Positions 58,245 through 64,000 of a stretch of 64,000 nucleotides of DNA are shown here, piece by piece; position 1 is the first letter of the stretch, and each line of letters starts with the position of its first letter. The position numbers and the translations under genes are program-made. The DNA comes from an uncultured Oscillospiraceae bacterium (GTDB taxonomy: Bacteria; Bacillota; Clostridia; Oscillospirales; Oscillospiraceae): NCBI GenBank assembly GCA_910587255.1, contig CAJUKT010000020.1, positions 40,398 through 104,397 on the forward strand. The letters are read 5' to 3'. The notes under the pieces were generated by a model. The model made no database searches. It saw only the letters and a list, made by a program, of their open reading frames with translations, and had not been told where the DNA came from.

Positions 58245-58655
58245 TCAAGTGTTTGCCTCGTAGCGCCCCGTCAGATAGTTCTCCACATCAGCACAGAAAG
58301 CCTTAGCCCCAGAAAACAACGCATTCGTATCCGCAACAGAACAGGTATAGAAATCCTCGTAATCGCTACGGTTCCGAATCAGCGAGGCATTGGAAATCAG
58401 CTTGCTGTATTCTCTGGGCAATATTTCAGGTTTTAGATAGTTCAGCGTGAAACGGGCAATGACCGCCGAATGCTTTTTGTAGTCCTCCCCATCCAAAGCA
58501 AGTACTGCCCTCATAGCGTGAAAAATGGCGTAGTATGCCCGGTTATTGGCAGAAGCGTAGTCTTTCGCATCCACATCCCGTTTAACGGAGGCCAGCATCT
58601 CTTTCGCCTTCTGCAAGCGGTACCGGGACAGGTCGATCCTCGTAATATCAGGCAC
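58245..58655 (-). CDS. HEPN-domain protein (toxin-like partner of MNT)
   Basis: The 136-residue all-helical protein has the HEPN pattern (ANNRAYYAIFHAMRAVLALDG near residue 38, and LIRNRSDYEDFY near 92). The usual R-x4-6-H RNase motif is not seen; the RNRSDY form lacks the histidine, so catalytic activity is uncertain. It overlaps the upstream nucleotidyltransferase gene by 8 bases, the standard HEPN/MNT arrangement, in which the nucleotidyltransferase neutralises the HEPN toxin by nucleotidylation. Confidence 0.85.
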   Translation of the reverse strand: MPDITRIDLSRYRLQKAKEMLASVKRDVDAKDYASANNRAYYAIFHAMRAVLALDGEDYKKHSAVIARFTLNYLKPEILPREYSKLISNASLIRNRSDYEDFYTCSVADTNALFSGAKAFCADVENYLTGRYEANT

Positions 58656-58989
58656 TTATCCGCACCCCTTCCCGATCAACATTACGGTAAAACGGCAATA
58701 CGTTCACGCTCTTGTTGAAATAGTCTCGGTTTTCTACGATTGGGGACACTACGACTCCGTAATTCAACAAAAGCTCCGCAGCCAAATCTCCCACCTGCCA
58801 ATTCTGTGCCGAGATGTCCTGGCGGGACGCATCTACAAGAATCAGCACGTCAATATCCGACCCCGGCTCTGCGCTGCCTCGAGCGTAGGATCCAAACAGG
58901 ATGGCTTCAATTTGATCTTGAGGAAACAAAGATGCCATGCTGACGCACAGCTCCTCAATGATCTTGTTCACTTCCTGCATTGTCCGCAC
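58648..58989 (-). CDS. MNT-type minimal nucleotidyltransferase (antitoxin-like)
   Basis: The 113-residue protein has the nucleotidyltransferase motif FGSYARGSAEPGSDIDVLI, with G33-S34 and metal-binding D45 and D47. It is the first gene of the pair with the HEPN protein (8-base overlap). Family members transfer AMP to a tyrosine of their HEPN partner. It lies beside a type I restriction system, a usual neighbourhood for such pairs. Confidence 0.88.
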   Translation of the reverse strand: MRTMQEVNKIIEELCVSMASLFPQDQIEAILFGSYARGSAEPGSDIDVLILVDASRQDISAQNWQVGDLAAELLLNYGVVVSPIVENRDYFNKSVNVLPFYRNVDREGVRISA

Positions 58990-59114
58990 GGGGCATCCTC
59001 CTTTCCCAAAATTCGTTACTGATTCAAACTTAGTGTACCATAGAAGGGCACAAAATGCAAGTGTCAGCCCTTTTTGCCAGCAAGTTTGTTACACATACTA
59101 ATTTAAAATCGCCG

Positions 59115-59144
59115 TTGAAATAATTGTTGGTTTTATGCTATAAT
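59115..59144 (+). promoter_or_regulatory. Promoter of the hsd operon
   Basis: TTGAAA (59115-59120), an 18-base spacer and a perfect TATAAT (59139-59144) lie 84 bases before the hsdR start codon. Confidence 0.75.
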
Positions 59145-59227
59145 TATGACAATGCATGGAGGATTTATTTTGCGAAATAACTTCCGATAATTTTCCATTA
59201 TTGGAAGCTTCGTGGGGAGGTATCTGT

Positions 59228-61561
59228 ATGGGCGGCTTAATGGAAAAATGCGAAATGACTGAGGAGGACATTAAACTCCAGTTCATTACTCCAGCGATTG
59301 AAGCTGCTGGATGGGACAGGCAACGCCAGATCAAAATGGAATATAATTTCACGGATGGCAGGGTAATCGTTCGCGGAAACGTTACTGCCCGTGGCAAGCG
59401 GAAGAAAGCAGACTACCTTCTGTACTATAAGCCGAATCTGCCCTTAGCAATCATCGAAGCGAAAGATAATAACCACAACCTCGGTGCTGGAATGCAGCAA
59501 GGTATTGAATACGCTGAAATCCTTGATATTCGGTTTGTGTATAGCTCCAATGGCGATGGTTTCCTGGAACATGATATGAAATCTGGCACAGAGCGTGAAC
59601 TGACTTTAGAACAATTCCCCTCCCCAGAAGAATTGTGGCGGCGCTTTATCAGCAATGAACATATCACACCGGAGCAGGAAGATCTAATCACTGAGCCGTA
59701 CTATTATCAACCGGGAGACAAAATTCCCCGTTACTACCAGCGAATTGCCATCAATCGGACGATTGACGCGGTTGCTCGGGGCCAGAACCGCATTTTGTTG
59801 GTGATGGCGACCGGTACAGGAAAAACATATACAGCATTCCAAATTATCCACCGACTCTGGAAGTCTGGCAGGAAAAAGAAAATCCTGTTTCTTGCGGATC
59901 GCAACATTTTGGTTGATCAAACCATGCAGCAGGATTTCAAGCCCTTTGCGAAGGTGATGACAAAAATTGAGGGGAAAAAGCTGGACAGTTCTTATGAGCT
60001 TTATCTCTCCCTTTATCAGCAGCTGGCTGGCGATGAAAACGAGGAACCCTTCCGGGCGTTTAAGCCGGATTTCTTTGGCCTAATTGTGATTGACGAGTGC
60101 CATCGCGGGAGTGTGAAGGAGGACTCCCGGTGGCACAAGATACTTGAGTATTTCCACAGCGCAACACAAATCGGTATGACAGCAACGCCGAAAGAGACAA
60201 AAGAGGCTTCTAACATCTCCTACTTCGGTGAAGCAATATATACCTACAGCCTGAAGCAGGGCATTGACGATGGATTTCTTGCTCCATATAAGGTTCTTCG
60301 GGTTGGCCTTGACAAGGACTTGGAGGGCTGGCGTCCTGTTGCGGGGCAGCGAGATATTTATGGTTATGAAATCGATGATCGTGAGTACAACATCAAGGAT
60401 TATGATAAGAACCTTATTATTGACGAACGCACCGTGGCAGTGGCCAAACGTATCACTCGCTTTCTGAGAGAAAATGACCGTTTTGCCAAAACTATCGTCT
60501 TTTGCGTGGACATTGACCATGCGGAGCGGATGCGTCAGGCACTTGTAAACGAAAACAGCGACCTCGTAGCAGAAAGCGCAAAGTATGTAATGCGTATCAC
60601 AGGCGATAACGCTGAAGGTAAGGCGCAGCTTGATTATTTTATTGCCGAGGACAGTACATATCCCGTTATTGTTACCACCTCAAAGCTGATGACAACGGGT
60701 GTGGACTGCAAAACCTGTCGGTTGATTGTGCTGGATAATAACATCAACTCCATGACCGAATTCAAGCAGATCATTGGCCGTGGCACCCGGCTTAAGCCCG
60801 ATTATGGAAAAGAGTATTTCACCATCATGGATTTCCGCAATGCCTGTCGGCTATTTGCTGACCCGGAGTTTGACGGCGATCCAATCTCCATCATTGAGGA
60901 TGGCGATGCTTCAGGCGAGAGTGAGACCCCTGATGAACCCCCGATCTCTCCTGTAACACCTCCCGGGTCGGGCGGTGAGGGGGAACCCCCTGAAAGGCGG
61001 CATAAATTCCGTGTGCGTGGTGTGGAAGTCACCATACTGAACGAACGGGTTCAGTATTATGACAAAGACGGGAAACTCATTACAGAGAGCGTGACAGACT
61101 ACTCCAAGAAAAATATCCTTGGCGAATATGCGACACTGGATACTTTTCTGCGTGCGTGGAACTCCGAGCAGCGGAAGCAGGCAATCATTGACGAACTACG
61201 GGAACGGGGCGTTCTCCTGGAGGCGCTTCGGGAGCTATCCGGCAATAAGGATATAGACGATTTCGACCTGATTTGTCATATCGCCTATGACAAGGCCCCG
61301 CTGACAAAGGCAGAGCGCGCCAACAACGTCCGGAAGCGCGGCTATTTATACAAATACTCCGGTTTGGCGCAGGAAGTCCTAAGCGCGCTGTTGGACAAGT
61401 ATATGAACGAAGGTGTCCGGGATATTGAAAGCCTGGAGATCCTGTCGAACGATCCGTTCCGGAAATTTGGAACACCTATGAAAATCGCAAAACTATTTGG
61501 CGGTAAAGCCGGGTATCTTCAAGCAATTCGTGATCTCCAAAAAGAGATTTATGCAGCGTAA
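59228..61561 (+). CDS. hsdR: Type I restriction enzyme R subunit (EcoEI-type)
   Basis: The 777-residue protein has an N-terminal nuclease domain (ADYLLYYKPNLPLAIIEAKD, the D..ExK site near residues 67-81), then a superfamily 2 translocase. Walker A ATGTGKT is near residue 194, VIDECH near 287, the GMTATP motif near 318 and TEFKQIIGRGTRLKPD motif VI near 508. A C-terminal domain for binding the methylase core follows. It translocates and cuts unmodified DNA. The start is ATG 59228, 8 bases after GGGGAGGT; an upstream ATG at 59156 lacks a ribosome site. Confidence 0.93.
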   Translation: MGGLMEKCEMTEEDIKLQFITPAIEAAGWDRQRQIKMEYNFTDGRVIVRGNVTARGKRKKADYLLYYKPNLPLAIIEAKDNNHNLGAGMQQGIEYAEILDIRFVYSSNGDGFLEHDMKSGTERELTLEQFPSPEELWRRFISNEHITPEQEDLITEPYYYQPGDKIPRYYQRIAINRTIDAVARGQNRILLVMATGTGKTYTAFQIIHRLWKSGRKKKILFLADRNILVDQTMQQDFKPFAKVMTKIEGKKLDSSYELYLSLYQQLAGDENEEPFRAFKPDFFGLIVIDECHRGSVKEDSRWHKILEYFHSATQIGMTATPKETKEASNISYFGEAIYTYSLKQGIDDGFLAPYKVLRVGLDKDLEGWRPVAGQRDIYGYEIDDREYNIKDYDKNLIIDERTVAVAKRITRFLRENDRFAKTIVFCVDIDHAERMRQALVNENSDLVAESAKYVMRITGDNAEGKAQLDYFIAEDSTYPVIVTTSKLMTTGVDCKTCRLIVLDNNINSMTEFKQIIGRGTRLKPDYGKEYFTIMDFRNACRLFADPEFDGDPISIIEDGDASGESETPDEPPISPVTPPGSGGEGEPPERRHKFRVRGVEVTILNERVQYYDKDGKLITESVTDYSKKNILGEYATLDTFLRAWNSEQRKQAIIDELRERGVLLEALRELSGNKDIDDFDLICHIAYDKAPLTKAERANNVRKRGYLYKYSGLAQEVLSALLDKYMNEGVRDIESLEILSNDPFRKFGTPMKIAKLFGGKAGYLQAIRDLQKEIYAA

Positions 61562-61574
61562 GGAGGTATAAGAT

Positions 61575-63062
61575 ATGAGTTTGAACAACCTGGTAAAACG
61601 CCTGCAAGACATTATGCGCAATGATGCTGGCATCAACGGCGATGCCCAGCGTATTGAGCAGATGGTATGGATTTTATTCCTGAAGGTCTACGATGCCAAG
61701 GAGGAAGTCTGGGAATTCTACAATGAAAAATACACATCTATTATCCCCGAGGAACTACGCTGGCGCAATTGGGCGGTCGATCATAAAGACGGAAAAGCCC
61801 TCACGGGCGATACGCTGCTCAATTTTGTAAACAGTAGCCTATTCCCAAAACTCAAAAGCATTGAAGCCGATGAGAATACACCTATGAGTCAGATTATCGT
61901 GCGCGCCGCTTTTGAGGACAATAACAACTATATGAAGGACGGCATTCTGCTCCGGCAGGTCATCAACGTCATTGACGAGATCAACTTTGAGGAATATGAA
62001 GACCGGCACGCTTTTGGGGAAATCTATGAGACGATCCTCCGCAGTTTGCAAAGTGCGGGCAACTCCGGCGAGTTCTATACGCCCCGCGCGGTGACTGACT
62101 TTATGGTGCAGATGATCAAGCCTAAGCTGGGCGAGTCTATCGCAGACTTTGCTTGCGGCACCGGGGGCTTCCTTACCTCGGCGCTGAAAGTACTGGACTC
62201 ACAGGTGCATGGCGTTGAAGACAGGAAGGTTTACAGCAATTCGATTTACGGCATTGAAAAGAAAGCGCTGCCGTTTTTGCTTTGTGCTACCAATATGCTT
62301 CTTCACGATATTGACAATCCCCGCATTATTCATGGGAATAGTTTGGAGAAAAACGTCCGTGATTACAAGGACGGCGACCGCTTCGACGTAGTCCTGATGA
62401 ATCCCCCCTATGGTGGAAACGAGAAGGAGGGCGTCAAACAGAATTTCCCGGCTGATTTAAGGAGCAGTGAAACCGCTGACCTGTTTATGTCTGTCATTAT
62501 GTACCGGCTGAAGTGGAACGGGCGCTGCGCTATTATCCTGCCAGATGGATTCCTGTTCGGCACTGATAATGCCAAAGTAGCGATCAAGCAGAAGTTGCTT
62601 TCCGAGTTCAATTTGCACACCGTGATCCGTATGCCCCACAGCGTATTTGCGCCCTATACCTCGATTACGACCAACATCCTGTTCTTTGATCGGACAGGGC
62701 CTACAAAAGAAACCTGGTTCTACCGTTTAGATATGCCGGAGGGATACAAGAATTTCTCCAAAACCAAGCCCATGAAGCTGGAGCATTTTGCTCCAGCGAT
62801 GGAGTGGTGGGACGACCGACAGGAAATCACGGTAGATGGATTTGACAAGGCGAAGAAGTACACTGTTCAGGAAATTGCAGCAAGGAACTACAATATCGAT
62901 CTTTGCGGGTATCCCCATGAGGAGGAGGAAATCCTGCCGCCGAAAGAGTTGATCCAGCAATACCAGGAAAAGCGCGCCAGCCTGAACGCCGACATTGACC
63001 GCATCCTCGCCCAAATCACAGATATTCTTGGCATCAGCCTGACAGAGGAGGGCAGCAAATGA
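61575..63062 (+). CDS. hsdM: Type I restriction-modification methylase M subunit
   Basis: The 495-residue N6-adenine methyltransferase has an N-terminal helical HsdM domain, the SAM motif DFACGTGGF (about residue 192) and the catalytic NPPYGG (about residue 276). It modifies host DNA with HsdS and forms the core of the R2M2S complex. The start follows AAGGAGG. It overlaps hsdS by 4 bases (ATGA), so M and S are translationally coupled. Confidence 0.95.
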   Translation: MSLNNLVKRLQDIMRNDAGINGDAQRIEQMVWILFLKVYDAKEEVWEFYNEKYTSIIPEELRWRNWAVDHKDGKALTGDTLLNFVNSSLFPKLKSIEADENTPMSQIIVRAAFEDNNNYMKDGILLRQVINVIDEINFEEYEDRHAFGEIYETILRSLQSAGNSGEFYTPRAVTDFMVQMIKPKLGESIADFACGTGGFLTSALKVLDSQVHGVEDRKVYSNSIYGIEKKALPFLLCATNMLLHDIDNPRIIHGNSLEKNVRDYKDGDRFDVVLMNPPYGGNEKEGVKQNFPADLRSSETADLFMSVIMYRLKWNGRCAIILPDGFLFGTDNAKVAIKQKLLSEFNLHTVIRMPHSVFAPYTSITTNILFFDRTGPTKETWFYRLDMPEGYKNFSKTKPMKLEHFAPAMEWWDDRQEITVDGFDKAKKYTVQEIAARNYNIDLCGYPHEEEEILPPKELIQQYQEKRASLNADIDRILAQITDILGISLTEEGSK

Positions 63063-64000
63063 CCGCACAGCAACTGAAAAATTCTATTCTGCAAATGGCT
63101 GTGCAGGGCAGGCTGGTTCCCCAGGACCCAAACGATGAGCCTGCCAGCGTGTTGCTGGAACGCATCCGTGCTGAGAAGGAACGGCTCATTCGGGAAAAAA
63201 AGATCAAGCGGGAAAAGAACCCTTCTGTCATCTTCCGAGGTCCCGATAATACCCCTTATGAGAAAGTCGGGGATACGATCACGCCGCTGGAGGTGCCGTT
63301 TGAGATTCCGGAGAGCTGGGAGTGGGTACGACTTGGTGAGTTGTTTCAGCATAATACGGGCAAAGCCTTAAATGGAGCGAACCGTAGTGGACAACTTCAA
63401 AAGTATATCACGACCTCTAACCTATACTGGGATCGTTTTGAACTGGACAACCTCAAAGAAATGCATTTCACTGAAACGGAGATTGATAAATGCACGGTTG
63501 TCAAAGGTGATCTCTTAGTTTGTGAAGGCGGCGATATTGGTAGGGCAGCAATATGGCCGTTTGACTACACAATATGTATTCAAAATCACATTCACCGGCT
63601 TAGAACTTTCCTGCCCCTTTGTACTCGTTTTTTCTATTATTTGTTCGACTTATATAAACACGCTGGCTGGATAGGTGGAAAAGGGATTGCCATACAAGGT
63701 CTCTCCTCAAATGCAATACACACACTGCTCTTCCCTCTTCCACCCCTTTCGGAGCAGTATAGAATAGCGACTGCTCTTGATGTTGTGCAGCCCCAAATTG
63801 AATCCTATGCCAAGGTCGAAACAGTGCTTAATAATCTGAATACCAGCTTTCCCGACGCCCTCAAAAAATCCATCCTCCAGCAAGCCGTCCAAGGCAAACT
63901 TGTCCCCCAAGACCCCGCAGACGAACCGGCGAACATTTTATTGGAGCGTATTCGCACGGAGAAACAGCGGCTCGTCAAGGAGGGCAACATCAAGAAGGAC
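63059..64000 (+). CDS. hsdS: Type I restriction-modification specificity S subunit (partial, runs off the window)
   Basis: The frame starts with ATG at 63059 and is open for 314 codons to the end of the window. It begins with the conserved helix TAQQLKNSILQMAVQGRLVP, then the first target-recognition domain from about residue 85 (IPESWEWVRLGELF to the PLPPLSEQYRIA motif at about 238). A near-repeat of the starting helix (LKKSILQQAVQGKLVPQD) follows at about residue 269. This is the circularly arranged two-TRD layout; the second TRD lies beyond the window. Confidence 0.93.
   Translation, partial: MTAQQLKNSILQMAVQGRLVPQDPNDEPASVLLERIRAEKERLIREKKIKREKNPSVIFRGPDNTPYEKVGDTITPLEVPFEIPESWEWVRLGELFQHNTGKALNGANRSGQLQKYITTSNLYWDRFELDNLKEMHFTETEIDKCTVVKGDLLVCEGGDIGRAAIWPFDYTICIQNHIHRLRTFLPLCTRFFYYLFDLYKHAGWIGGKGIAIQGLSSNAIHTLLFPLPPLSEQYRIATALDVVQPQIESYAKVETVLNNLNTSFPDALKKSILQQAVQGKLVPQDPADEPANILLERIRTEKQRLVKEGNIKKD

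Noticed and set aside
58071..58436. Plus-strand frame of 121 codons overlapping the HEPN gene
   Set aside because: No ribosome site, arginine-rich low-quality translation, overlaps a recognised HEPN gene on the other strand.

Overview
The window reads as chromosomal DNA of a gut-type Firmicute, most likely an Oscillospiraceae/Flavonifractor-like Clostridium. Supporting signs are the GC-rich codon usage of the first 49 kb, the anaerobe-style fermentation genes, the T-box leader on glycyl-tRNA synthetase, the strong AGGAGG ribosome sites, and the general gene set (zapA, U32 peptidase, maf, mreC, mutS). This placement is inferred from gene content and was not checked against any database.

Layout. 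(1) 0-5 kb, minus strand: an arginine deiminase operon (arcA, ornithine carbamoyltransferase, carbamate kinase, YfcC-type antiporter). (2) 5-16 kb, mostly minus strand: a 27-repeat Sel1 protein, a TauE/SafE permease, an LtaS-like phosphoglycerol transferase with larE and larC, then glycyl-tRNA synthetase behind a strong promoter and a T-box leader. (3) 16-23.6 kb, plus strand: housekeeping genes zapA, U32 peptidase, maf, mreC, mutS, with several structured intergenic repeats between them. (4) 24-43 kb, plus strand: a LacI-regulated catabolic island. It combines an NCS1 permease, a nitrilase-family amidase, a second carbamate kinase, PrpF and PrpD relatives, a TudS-like protein, LeuC/LeuD-type dehydratase subunits, PreA/PreT, a cyclic amidohydrolase, a YgeW-like carbamoyltransferase, an SSS symporter with a 39-residue partner, a class III CoA-transferase and an HMG-CoA-lyase-type enzyme. 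(5) 43.5-49.4 kb, minus strand: a TetR / GH2 / GPH symporter / GH36 sugar operon whose genes overlap. (6) 49.5-58 kb, minus strand and visibly AT-rich: a defence or mobile island holding a frameshifted ApeA-like HEPN gene, a CoiA-like nuclease, two copies of a 'recombinase-domain stub + KilA-N' gene pair, and between those copies an operon of a PHP-SMC-like ATPase and an S24 (LexA-type) peptidase. The island ends at a 45-bp tRNA 3'-end fragment. (7) 58-64 kb: a HEPN/MNT pair and a type I restriction-modification system (hsdR, hsdM, hsdS; hsdS runs off the end).

How the genes work together. Both catabolic regions point to ATP gain from carbamoyl phosphate through a carbamate kinase: arginine in region 1, and an imported cyclic ureide or pyrimidine in region 4. 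In region 4 the ring would be reduced by PreA/PreT, opened by the amidohydrolase, and its carbamoyl group removed by the carbamoyltransferase or the amidase. The remaining acid could then be isomerised or hydrated (PrpF, PrpD, LeuCD types) and cleaved as a CoA ester. Four palindromes of the type GTAAACGWTTAC at the regulator promoter, before the permease gene (two) and before the symporter genes suggest one regulon.

The strongest candidates for undescribed biology are the region 4 pathway, the duplicated recombinase-stub/KilA-N pair bracketing the PHP-ATPase/S24 operon, and two families of structured dispersed repeats. One repeat family supplies the stop codons of two unrelated genes, and a copy of the other sits inside the T-box leader.
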